A program made the position numbers and the translations under genes. Below, one piece after another: positions 1 through 6,345 of a stretch of DNA of 7,721 bases. The DNA lies in the NCBI GenBank assembly GCA_002480935.1, contig DLDC01000015.1, positions 1,785 to 9,505 on the forward strand, written 5' to 3'. The first letter of the stretch is position 1. Each line of letters begins with the position of its first letter. This DNA is from Prevotella sp. UBA7782 (GTDB taxonomy: Bacteria > Bacteroidota > Bacteroidia > Bacteroidales > Bacteroidaceae). The notes below the pieces were generated by a model that had not been told where the DNA came from, made no database searches, and saw nothing but the letters and a program-made list of their open reading frames with translations.

Positions 1-242
1 ATTCGCGCGGGTTTGAGATATACCAGGTTTCGCTCGATCAGAACGAGCATTTCTGGAAGACAGAAACGGCCAACCTGCCCTGGATATGCGTGTGGGACCC
101 CGACGGTTTGGAGTCTGTCAACCTGCGCAACTATAATGTTCAGCAAGTGCCCACCTTCTTCTTGATAGACAAGAACAACGTGCTGCAAAAGAGAGACACG
201 CAGATTTCTAACCTCGATGCCACGATACAGTCTATGCTTTAA
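1..242 (+). CDS. C-terminal fragment of a thioredoxin-like (TlpA/DUF5106-type) protein
   Basis: Only the last 79 codons are present (first full codon at 3, TAA at 240-242). The fragment carries the second half of a thioredoxin fold: a strand reading FEIYQVSLD, the segment LPWICVWDPDG, then VPTFFLID, whose proline fits the cis-proline that faces the active site in thioredoxins, and a final helix ending IQSML. In Bacteroidales such tails belong to secreted or lipid-anchored TlpA-like thiol-disulfide proteins, often with a DUF4369 or DUF5106 N-terminal domain. That N-terminal part, any signal peptide and the CxxC motif all lie upstream of the window, so redox activity cannot be judged. A GC-rich hairpin begins 7 nt after the stop. 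The family call is fairly safe; the subfamily is a guess. Confidence 0.75.
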   Translation, partial: SRGFEIYQVSLDQNEHFWKTETANLPWICVWDPDGLESVNLRNYNVQQVPTFFLIDKNNVLQKRDTQISNLDATIQSML

Positions 243-249
243 GCATGGA

Positions 250-276
250 CGTGGGCAGCTCAGCGGGCTGCCCGTG
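250..276 (+). terminator. GC-rich hairpin after the thioredoxin-like gene, possible terminator
   Basis: GGGCAGC at 253-259 pairs perfectly with GCTGCCC at 267-273 around a 7-nt loop. The stem can be extended outward by two G-U pairs and one C-G pair (250-252 with 274-276). It starts 7 nt past the stop codon, the usual place for a terminator, but no T tract follows, so it is not a classical intrinsic terminator. It could instead protect the 3' end of the upstream mRNA or act as an attenuator in a read-through transcript into dusB. Confidence 0.4.
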
Positions 277-300
277 GCCTCTTGAGTATCTGGCTGCGAG

Positions 301-314
301 CTTATATATATAAG
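301..314. repeat. Perfect 14-bp AT palindrome upstream of dusB
   Basis: The sequence CTTATATATATAAG is its own reverse complement and ends 10 nt before the dusB ATG at 325. It could be a protein-binding site, an easily melted promoter region or a weak RNA hairpin near the ribosome entry site. No TAnnTTTG element is visible between 243 and 324, so the promoter of dusB is not identified. Confidence 0.4.
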
Positions 315-324
315 GTAATTGGCT

Positions 325-1314
325 ATGAAAATAGGAAATATAGACTTTGGAGAGCGTCCTGTGTTTCTCGCACCCATGGAGGACGTCACTGATATAGGCT
401 TCCGAAAGCTGTGCAAGCGCTTTGGCGCGGCCATGGTCTATACGGAGTTTGTGGCCGCCGATGCCATTGTGCGAAGCATAAAGTCTACGCTCAGCAAGAT
501 GGTTATCGACGATGACGAGCGTCCGGTGGGCATTCAGATATACGGAAAAGACCCTGAAACAATGGCCGAGGCAGCCAAAATAGTGGAGCAAGTGCACCCC
601 GATGTCATCGATTTGAACTTCGGCTGTCCCGTGAAAAAGGTTGCCGGCAAGGGAGCCGGGGCCGGATTGCTGCGCGATATACCCCGTTTGCTGGAGATAG
701 CACGCCAAGTGGTGAAGGCTGTAAGCGTTCCTGTGACCGCGAAAACGCGGTTGGGATGGGACAGCAACAACCTTATCATCGGTCAGTTGGCCGAACAACT
801 GCAAGACTGTGGCATACAAGCGCTCACCATACACGGCCGTACGCGCACGCAAATGTATACCGGTGAGGCCGACTGGACGCTCATCGGGCAGGTGAAAGCT
901 AATCCTAATATCCACATTCCCATCATAGGTAACGGCGATATCACATCACCTCAAGACGCGAAAGAGATGTTCGACCGGTATGGAGTGGATGCCGTTATGG
1001 TGGGAAGGGCTACGTTCGGCCATCCATGGATATTCAGAGAGATGCGCGATTATCTCGATGGAATGGGCGAAAAAAGCACTCATTTCAGTCTGGATGATAA
1101 GATAGACATCTTAGAAGAGATGCTCGACATCAACGTGAAGCGCATAGATGAGTATCGAGGCATACTGCACACAAGGCGCCATCTGGCCGCTTCGCCCATC
1201 TTTAAAGGTGTTCCCGACTTCAGACAAACACGCATCCGAATGCTCAGGGCTGACACGAAAGACGAGTTGGTGGGCATTCTTGAGGAGTGCAGAGAGCGAC
1301 TTAAAACCTTATAA
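325..1314 (+). CDS. dusB: tRNA-dihydrouridine synthase, DusB type
   Basis: This is a flavin (FMN) enzyme that reduces specific uridines in the D-loop of tRNA to dihydrouridine, using NADPH, in the cytoplasm. The 329-residue protein has the normal family length. It shows the FMN-binding start LAPMEDVTD (15-23), the signature DLNFGCPVKKV with the catalytic cysteine C101, AKTRLGWD with K140 and R142, the tRNA/FMN motif IHGRTR with H170, and the phosphate-binding pieces IIGNGDI and VMVGRATFGHPW. The C-terminal helical RNA-binding domain includes HTRRH. The ATG at 325 is preferred to an in-frame TTG two codons earlier because the family begins directly with a short strand and then LAPM. The oligogalacturonate lyase gene follows after 10 nt with no visible terminator, so the two are probably co-transcribed. 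Dus is certain; the DusB subtype is likely. Confidence 0.95.
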   Translation: MKIGNIDFGERPVFLAPMEDVTDIGFRKLCKRFGAAMVYTEFVAADAIVRSIKSTLSKMVIDDDERPVGIQIYGKDPETMAEAAKIVEQVHPDVIDLNFGCPVKKVAGKGAGAGLLRDIPRLLEIARQVVKAVSVPVTAKTRLGWDSNNLIIGQLAEQLQDCGIQALTIHGRTRTQMYTGEADWTLIGQVKANPNIHIPIIGNGDITSPQDAKEMFDRYGVDAVMVGRATFGHPWIFREMRDYLDGMGEKSTHFSLDDKIDILEEMLDINVKRIDEYRGILHTRRHLAASPIFKGVPDFRQTRIRMLRADTKDELVGILEECRERLKTL

Positions 1315-1324
1315 ATACCAAACT

Positions 1325-2599
1325 ATGGAAGGGCATAATCTCCAAGAGAGGGTCTTGGTGAGTGGTTGTAAGGGTGGCGAACACTATAATACGCAATTGC
1401 TTTACTTTACTTGCTCGTCGCTGAACAGGGCAGACAGCCGGCTGTATGTGATGAGTGACAGGGGCGGAAGTCCTAATGTGTTTGTCCATGATATGGCTTC
1501 GGGCAAGGAAAAACAGCTCACCCATAACACCAAAGGGGTGATGAAGAGCTACGTTTACTTTACCGGAACGCCCGGAGAGGGGCTCAGCAAAGCCAGCGTA
1601 TGCCTGGATGCGCGTCACGACATCATATACTTTATACAAGACAATCGGATATGTAAAGTGGGATTAGACGGCATTACGCAGGTGCTGGGCAGTGTTCCCG
1701 ATGGCAGAATAACGGCTTTCACGCATGTGAGCGACGACGGAAGGCTACTTTGTGTGCCTATGACAGACGGCCGTTGCCTCGACTATGACCCACAGACAGA
1801 GGGCTCCGGGCTGGACCTTCGTCCCGTTTATGACATCGACGGCCGCGTGCAAAGCGAGTCGCTGAGCAGCTATCTGTGTGTATATGACACGCTGTCCGGC
1901 CGGCTGCTGTATGAGAAGCAGGTGCCCAAGTGTTGGATTACGCATGTGCAGTTTAATCCCGTGAACTCCGAAATCATTATGTTCAACCACGAGTGGGCCA
2001 GCTTTGACTGCGGTATCAGGCGCATTTGGCTCTACAACCATGCCACTGATGAGGTGATACGTGTACGTCATGAGGGTTCAGACACGCTTGGCAACACGCG
2101 CGGATATGCACGGAAAGCCGACGACTGGGTGTGTCATGAGATGTGGACAGACGGAGGTGAGGCCATCATATACCATGGTGGCTACGCCAACGGGCCCGCT
2201 ATGGTGGGCAAGTATGAGCTTGCCACGCACAGATATTGGGAGATTGCGTTGCCGGATGACTATAATGCCTATGGTCACTTCACCATGGACCACAACGAAG
2301 TGTTGTGTTGCGACGGCTATTTCAAGTTTCCTGAGGATGTGAAACCTGTGCGTGAAAACAGCACCGACAATGGTCCCGACCCGCATAAGAAGGATGGTGA
2401 GTATATATCAAGGGTTGTTCCGCATTGGCAGGAGGGTCGTTTGGAGTGGCTGCCGTTATGCAAACATCTGAGCGACTGGCTTGGGCAAGATGCCCATCCG
2501 CATCCTATCTATAGCCATAAGGGCGATTACATCTTCTTCAACAGCCGTTCGGAGAAGGATGTCAAGGTGTATTGCGTGGCCGTGAACCCTAAGCAATAG
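1325..2599 (+). CDS. ogl: Oligogalacturonate lyase, polysaccharide lyase family 22
   Basis: Enzymes of this family split short pectin-derived oligogalacturonates by beta-elimination on a seven-bladed beta-propeller, normally in the cytoplasm. The 424-residue protein has repeated propeller-like blades such as LYVMSDRGGSPNVFVHD (40-56) and the family stretches HVQFNP (207-212), FNHEW (220-224), GIRRIW (230-235), HEMW (271-274) and GHF (317-319). QxxHxH at Q388, H391 and H393 has the spacing recalled for the Mn ligands Q350, H353 and H355 of the Yersinia enzyme. H318 and H271 fit that enzyme's third histidine ligand (H287) and catalytic base (H242). There is no signal peptide, in keeping with a cytoplasmic role. 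The ATG at 1325 is chosen because longer in-frame starts run through dusB. The protein is somewhat longer than the roughly 390 residues usual for the family. No pectinase, transporter or uronate gene is nearby. A regulatory or unrelated propeller protein is less likely. Confidence 0.8.
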   Translation: MEGHNLQERVLVSGCKGGEHYNTQLLYFTCSSLNRADSRLYVMSDRGGSPNVFVHDMASGKEKQLTHNTKGVMKSYVYFTGTPGEGLSKASVCLDARHDIIYFIQDNRICKVGLDGITQVLGSVPDGRITAFTHVSDDGRLLCVPMTDGRCLDYDPQTEGSGLDLRPVYDIDGRVQSESLSSYLCVYDTLSGRLLYEKQVPKCWITHVQFNPVNSEIIMFNHEWASFDCGIRRIWLYNHATDEVIRVRHEGSDTLGNTRGYARKADDWVCHEMWTDGGEAIIYHGGYANGPAMVGKYELATHRYWEIALPDDYNAYGHFTMDHNEVLCCDGYFKFPEDVKPVRENSTDNGPDPHKKDGEYISRVVPHWQEGRLEWLPLCKHLSDWLGQDAHPHPIYSHKGDYIFFNSRSEKDVKVYCVAVNPKQ

Positions 2600-2601
2600 C
2601 C

Positions 2602-3735
2602 TCAGGCAAGCAGGTGGCAAACGCCGCCTGCCAGCATTTTTACCACGCCTTTCATTTCAAGTTGAAAGACCACCGATGTGAGTTGAGAGATGGAGAGCGG
2701 CGTGCGCACGAGCAGCATGTTGGTTTGCAGGTCGTTGGTATCCTTCAGTACGTCTACCACCAGCTGTTCTTCGTTTGTCAGAACGGGGAATATCGTACGC
2801 TCGATACCCTTTTTCCGTGCCATCTCTAGCTTGGCATCGTCTTCCCAATTCATTGATTTTACAAAGTCAGAAGCCGACGTGATGAGCGTTGCCTGCGAAC
2901 TTCTGATAAGCATATTGCAGCCTTCGGAGTAGTTGGCACCCACTGCTCCGGGAAAGGCAAACACGTCTTTGTTATAGCTGTTGGCTATCTTGCATGTGAT
3001 AAGACCGCCTCCTTTTGCCGCGCTCTCCACGAGAATGGTGGCGTCGCTCATGCCCGCTACGATGCGGTTGCGCCTCACAAAGTTTATCTTATCGGCATTG
3101 GTATGCGACATAAACTCTGTGATGAGACCGCCCTGATGCACCATTTGCTCTGCCGTTTGCCGGTGTCGGGGCGGGTAGAGGTCGTCCAGACCATGCGCCA
3201 GCACGGCTACTGTCTCCATACCTTGCTGCAACGCGTTGCGATGAGCATTGATATCGATGCCGTAAGCCAGCCCGCTCACCACCAAAGTGTGTGGGCATAG
3301 CCTGTGCAAGTCGGCCAGAAAGCGCCTCACCAAGTCGGCTCCGTAAGCCGTGCAGTGGCGAGTTCCCACAATGTCTATCACCTTTGGCTGGTTTAGAGGG
3401 GCGTTTCCCAAGTAGTAGAGTATGATAGGCGCGTCGCAACACTCCCTCAGTCGTGACGGATAATCAGGGTCGTTGAAGGTTAGGGCCTGAATATGATGCT
3501 TTGAGATGAACTCCATCTCATCCTCGGCCCGCCTCAGTTGCGCGTCGATATTTCCCGCCAGCGTCTCCGCCAGCCTGTCGCTGGCATCCGGCAGCACGCT
3601 TCTGATGTCGTGCCGGTGCTCCATCACGGCCGTAGCCGACCCCATCTTGCGGTACAGCTCCACCATTTCGGAGAGATGAAAGAAGTTGATGCGCGAGAGC
3701 ACCATGGTGTTGATGATTTCCTGTTGGTTGTTCAT
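2602..3735 (-). CDS. dprA: DNA-processing protein DprA (Smf)
   Basis: DprA binds incoming single-stranded DNA and loads RecA during natural transformation; many non-competent bacteria also keep it. The 377-residue protein has a worn N-terminal helical (SAM/HhH-like) region (about 5-60) without the usual GxG turn. The Rossmann-like core (about 83-295) holds IVGTRHCTAYG (122-132), VVSGLAYGIDINAHRNAL (152-169), the Y-P-P turn at 187-189, FVRRNRIVAGMSDATILVE (219-237), KGGGLIT (241-247) and FAFPGAVGANYSEGCN (259-274). A C-terminal winged-helix (DML1-like) domain spans about 315-377. GTR in place of GSR is, from memory, usual in this phylum. The start at 3735 is chosen because it leaves 13 nt to the thioesterase gene, whereas the longer reading from 3789 would overlap it. 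It is the last gene of the DUF2851-thioesterase-dprA unit, and its 3' end converges on ogl with 2 nt between stops. Confidence 0.95.
   Translation of the reverse strand: MNNQQEIINTMVLSRINFFHLSEMVELYRKMGSATAVMEHRHDIRSVLPDASDRLAETLAGNIDAQLRRAEDEMEFISKHHIQALTFNDPDYPSRLRECCDAPIILYYLGNAPLNQPKVIDIVGTRHCTAYGADLVRRFLADLHRLCPHTLVVSGLAYGIDINAHRNALQQGMETVAVLAHGLDDLYPPRHRQTAEQMVHQGGLITEFMSHTNADKINFVRRNRIVAGMSDATILVESAAKGGGLITCKIANSYNKDVFAFPGAVGANYSEGCNMLIRSSQATLITSASDFVKSMNWEDDAKLEMARKKGIERTIFPVLTNEEQLVVDVLKDTNDLQTNMLLVRTPLSISQLTSVVFQLEMKGVVKMLAGGVCHLLA
2610..2641 (+). terminator. Intrinsic terminator-like hairpin for the dusB-ogl transcript, inside the dprA 3' end
   Basis: GCAGGTGGC (2610-2618) pairs with GCCGCCTGC (2623-2631) over nine base pairs, one a G-U, closing an AAAC loop. 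After five bases comes a run of five T (2637-2641). It lies 11 nt past the ogl stop, on the correct strand to end the + transcript. The same DNA encodes the last residues of DprA on the other strand. No matching T run exists in the - direction, so it looks one-directional. The gap between stem and T run is somewhat long for a strong terminator. Confidence 0.6.
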
Positions 3736-3748
3736 GGCAGGCCCGTTG

Positions 3749-4162
3749 TTATTCTTTAGTTGGCAGGAACCGTGCGAAAGCCTTGTCATAATCGTCGCTG
3801 TTGCCCAGCTTTCCGTTGATAAGGCACACGATGTCTACATCACTTTTCAGGCACATCACGTTGTCTGAAGCCCTGTAAATGTCTTGATGGAAGATATATC
3901 GAAGCCCTTTCTTCTCCAGTGCGAGACGCGATATAAACACGTCGTCGCACCTTAGCGGTGCCTTAAACTGCAGGTTCATGCGCGCCACAACGGCATCTAC
4001 GCCCTTCTCGTGCATCTTTGAGAAGCTCAGCCCCAGGCTTTGCAAGAAGAGATGTCGGGTGTGTTCTGTATAATGCAGGTAGTTGGCGTTGTTCACAATG
4101 CCCTCTATATCACATTCATAGTCGCGCACTTCCATGCGCGTTTCAAAGATGTAGTCTTTCAT
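3749..4162 (-). CDS. Acyl-CoA thioesterase, 4HBT/YbgC-like hotdog fold
   Basis: This small cytoplasmic enzyme family hydrolyses acyl-CoA (sometimes acyl-ACP) thioesters. The 137-residue length is typical. The family signature is clear near the N-terminus: RDYECDIEGIVNNANYLHY, with D18 in the position of the catalytic aspartate, followed by the long hotdog helix (about 26-43). The following strands, with MNLQFKAPLRCDD (62-74) and GLRYIFHQDIYR (86-97), fit the central sheet. The natural substrate cannot be read from sequence. The start at 4162 lies 4 nt after the DUF2851 stop; an AAGGA overlaps that stop but is too close to the ATG to be a normal ribosome-binding site, so translational coupling is likely. 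dprA follows after 13 nt. There is no signal peptide or membrane segment. Confidence 0.9.
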   Translation of the reverse strand: MKDYIFETRMEVRDYECDIEGIVNNANYLHYTEHTRHLFLQSLGLSFSKMHEKGVDAVVARMNLQFKAPLRCDDVFISRLALEKKGLRYIFHQDIYRASDNVMCLKSDVDIVCLINGKLGNSDDYDKAFARFLPTKE

Positions 4163-4166
4163 ATCC

Positions 4167-5465
4167 TTATTCTTTCACTTTTAAGTATTCGTATCCTATC
4201 CTGCACCGCAGGCAATATTTCCGGTCGCAATATTCCTTTTTGAGCTGCAAGAGCGCCTGCGAGTCGCCTGCGTTCTGCACCTCCAGCCCCACGTCTTGCC
4301 ACATTTTCACCACGCTGTTGGTCTCTGCTTTCAGCTCATCCAGGAAGTCGAAGGCCCTGTCGCACAGCTTGTCGTTGCCCAGATGTCTGCCGTAGGCAAA
4401 GAGCACGGGCACACACGTGTTGATCATCAGCAGGTTTTGGCTCTGCTTAGACAGCTCCTTGGCGCTCTTGGCACTGGCATGTCCGAAGGTGTAATGCGTT
4501 TCCCAGTAGGTCGACACGTGCGTTTGCAGCTGTCTTGTGGCCTCTTTCAGCGTCTCGCAGGCCACCAGTTGCGACAGGCTTCCCCGCCTTTCAAAGTATA
4601 GGTTGGCCAGTTGTGAAATGCGTATATAGGGGAAGTTCTGTGGTCGGAGCCTCAGAAATCGCCATGCTTTTCCGTCCATTGGCGTGAGCGAAAACTTGTG
4701 GGCGAGATACGTATATTCGTTTCTCAGCCTGCCGAAATATTCGTCTTGCATGGCTTCCTGCCTGTGGCTGGCGGGCAGGCACTCAGTGTTGAGCAGCCCA
4801 GCTTGCCCCATGAAGATAGCCTCTATCTGGAAAAGGCTGTCGCGATGATGGTCTACGGCGTGCAGAGGAATGCTCTTTGCCCATTGCTCAAAGGCTTCTT
4901 TGTTTACTCCGAAGCCGAAGTTGCGGGCCAGGGTGACAAAGTATCCGCTCTCCCACGAGCCGTTGCAGGCAGCCACTCGCCGCACGATGGCCTCCGTCTT
5001 TTGCTCCAGCCGCTCTGTCTGCAGGGCCGACATCCACGAGTGAACCGTCAGTCTTGACAGCGAAGGAATGATGTTATAGCATGGCGGATACTTGTCTGTG
5101 GTGAGCAATTCGTGGTAGTGGGTGCTCACATAAGGTGGCACTTCCAGCCTCACTTGTGGCAGAATGTCGCCCTTTGAGGTTCTCACCTCAGTGTCGATGA
5201 GGCCTGCCACGTGCAGCACCACATTGTCGTAATGCGCGTCTTTGTCGTGTCCGTGCAGGTACCAGTCGCTCGATTTGTCGTGTATCTCAACATTCCCGAC
5301 CCACAGCGTGCCGTCTATGCGCACCTTGGCATTAAAGAAGTCGGGCCCCGCATTGCTGTTGTGCAGCCCGGGGTCTATCACTTCCACGGGCTTTCCGTCA
5401 GTGGTGAGCAGTCCCGAAACGGGCAGTATGCGGTGTCGCCACACGTAGTGCAGAAGTTGTTCCAT
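4167..5465 (-). CDS. DUF2851 family protein, possible PD-(D/E)XK-like fold
   Basis: A 432-residue protein of a family widespread in Bacteroidetes with no function known to me. It starts MEQLLHYVWRHRIL, as relatives do. The most conserved-looking part is the N-terminal domain: GPDFFNA (40-46), then WVGNVEIH (55-62), SSDWYLHGHDKD (66-76) and YDNVVLHV (79-86). P41-D42 followed by E60-I-H62 resembles the core of PD-(D/E)XK nucleases with histidine replacing lysine; this is inference. The middle and C-terminal parts look helical. Near the end a cysteine cluster, C413, C418 and C421 (C-x4-C-x2-C-x-IG), could bind metal, perhaps with C129. No signal peptide or membrane segment is seen, so it is probably cytoplasmic. 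It is first in the unit with the thioesterase and dprA, transcribed from the divergent promoter region. Family assignment is firm; any activity is unproven. Confidence 0.85.
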   Translation of the reverse strand: MEQLLHYVWRHRILPVSGLLTTDGKPVEVIDPGLHNSNAGPDFFNAKVRIDGTLWVGNVEIHDKSSDWYLHGHDKDAHYDNVVLHVAGLIDTEVRTSKGDILPQVRLEVPPYVSTHYHELLTTDKYPPCYNIIPSLSRLTVHSWMSALQTERLEQKTEAIVRRVAACNGSWESGYFVTLARNFGFGVNKEAFEQWAKSIPLHAVDHHRDSLFQIEAIFMGQAGLLNTECLPASHRQEAMQDEYFGRLRNEYTYLAHKFSLTPMDGKAWRFLRLRPQNFPYIRISQLANLYFERRGSLSQLVACETLKEATRQLQTHVSTYWETHYTFGHASAKSAKELSKQSQNLLMINTCVPVLFAYGRHLGNDKLCDRAFDFLDELKAETNSVVKMWQDVGLEVQNAGDSQALLQLKKEYCDRKYCLRCRIGYEYLKVKE

Positions 5466-5488
5466 GGTGGTTTTTATGGTTTAATATG

Positions 5489-5496
5489 CAAAACTA
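5489..5496 (-). promoter_or_regulatory. Putative -7 promoter element for the DUF2851-thioesterase-dprA unit
   Basis: Read on the - strand this is TAGTTTTG, a full match to the Bacteroidales -7 consensus TAnnTTTG. It lies 23 nt upstream of the DUF2851 ATG, implying a leader of about 15-20 nt. The -33 box is poor: TTTA at 5515-5518 (- strand), 18 nt upstream, is the nearest likeness to TTTG. Confidence 0.5.
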
Positions 5497-5511
5497 CATA
5501 AAAAAAATGTA
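5495..5511. repeat. Short inverted repeat in the divergent promoter region
   Basis: TACAT (5495-5499) and ATGTA (5507-5511) are inverted copies around seven A bases. The left arm touches the - strand -7 element and the repeat lies upstream of the + strand one, so a bound protein could affect both promoters. Arms of 5 bp in an AT-rich region can arise by chance. Confidence 0.25.
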
Positions 5512-5540
5512 ACATAAAGTGTGAAAAACGAAAAAAACAC

Positions 5541-5548
5541 TATCTTTG
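5541..5548 (+). promoter_or_regulatory. Putative -7 promoter element for dapB-lepB
   Basis: TATCTTTG matches the Bacteroidales -7 consensus TAnnTTTG exactly and lies 23 nt before the dapB ATG, giving an expected leader of roughly 15-20 nt. No good TTTG -33 box is found at the expected distance; the upstream DNA is A-rich. Its position supports the start at 5572 over a longer reading from 5521, which would place the promoter inside the gene. Confidence 0.6.
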
Positions 5549-5571
5549 CACAACTTAACGACATTACAGAA

Positions 5572-6327
5572 ATGAACATCGCACTCATTGGTTATGGCAA
5601 GATGGGGCACATGATAGAGCAGATTGCCCTTCAGAGAGGCCATAAAATAGTTAGTATCATTGACATTAACAATCAAGAAGATTTTGATTCAGAGGCCTTC
5701 GCCTCGGCCGATGTGGCCATCGAGTTTACCAATCCTACAGCGGCTTATGGCAACTATCTCAAGGCTTTTAAGCACCACGTCAAGGTGGTGAGTGGCTCTA
5801 CGGGCTGGCAGAAAGACCATCAGGCCGATGTGGAAAAGTTGTGCACGGAGGGCGGCAACACCCTGTTCTGGGCTTCAAACTTCTCCATCGGCGTGGCCAT
5901 CTTCTCGGCCGTAAACCGCTATCTGGCCAAGATTATGAACGGATTCGGGCAGTATGACGTCCAGATGAGCGAGACTCACCACATACACAAGCTCGACGCG
6001 CCCTCCGGAACAGCCATCACGCTGGCGCAAGATATTGTAGACCGACTCGACAGAAAGAGCTCTTGGAAGCTCGGCACCACCACATGGGACGACGGGCGCA
6101 TCGAAGGCAGTGAGGAGCATAAGCCCGACGAGCTGCTCATCAACAGCATCCGCCACGATGAGGTGCCCGGCATTCACAGCATAACCTATGACTCTGAGGC
6201 CGACAGCATAACCATCACGCACAGTGCCCACAGCCGTAAGGGCTTCGCTTTGGGTGCCGTTTTGGCCGCCGAATTCACTCAAAACCATCACGGACTGCTC
6301 ACTACGAGCGATTTGTTTAAGTTCTAA
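5572..6327 (+). CDS. dapB: 4-hydroxy-tetrahydrodipicolinate reductase
   Basis: DapB reduces 4-hydroxy-tetrahydrodipicolinate with NAD(P)H on the route to diaminopimelate and lysine, in the cytoplasm. The 251-residue protein has the N-terminal nucleotide-binding loop GYGKMG (7-12), an acidic residue D31 after the second strand where cofactor choice is set, EFTNPTA (51-57) and SGSTGW (74-79). Then come SNFSIGV (102-108) and the family signature ETHHIHKLDAPSGTA (134-148), with H136, H137 and K140 in the catalytic positions. The C-terminal part includes IRHDEVPGIH (195-204) and SRKGFALGA (221-229), normal for the family. The ATG at 5572 begins directly with the Rossmann strand; the longer GTG reading from 5521 has a non-homologous start and spans the likely promoter. 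lepB follows after 18 nt and is probably co-transcribed. Confidence 0.97.
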   Translation: MNIALIGYGKMGHMIEQIALQRGHKIVSIIDINNQEDFDSEAFASADVAIEFTNPTAAYGNYLKAFKHHVKVVSGSTGWQKDHQADVEKLCTEGGNTLFWASNFSIGVAIFSAVNRYLAKIMNGFGQYDVQMSETHHIHKLDAPSGTAITLAQDIVDRLDRKSSWKLGTTTWDDGRIEGSEEHKPDELLINSIRHDEVPGIHSITYDSEADSITITHSAHSRKGFALGAVLAAEFTQNHHGLLTTSDLFKF

Positions 6328-6345
6328 CACGCATAAAAAAGACAA

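Noticed and set aside
232..915. A 227-codon open frame on the - strand over dusB
   Set aside because: It lies wholly antisense to the well-supported dusB and its upstream gap, has no recognisable domain, and its length follows from the codon bias of dusB.
1148..1324. N-terminal extension of the oligogalacturonate lyase
   Set aside because: This stretch overlaps dusB in another frame and has no family similarity; the ATG at 1325 gives normal operon spacing.
3736..3789. N-terminal extension of DprA
   Set aside because: It would overlap the thioesterase gene by about 40 nt and adds low-similarity residues; the ATG at 3735 fits the family.
5521..5571. N-terminal extension of DapB from a GTG
   Set aside because: It would contain the -7 promoter element at 5541-5548, and DapB proteins start right at the Rossmann strand found from 5572.
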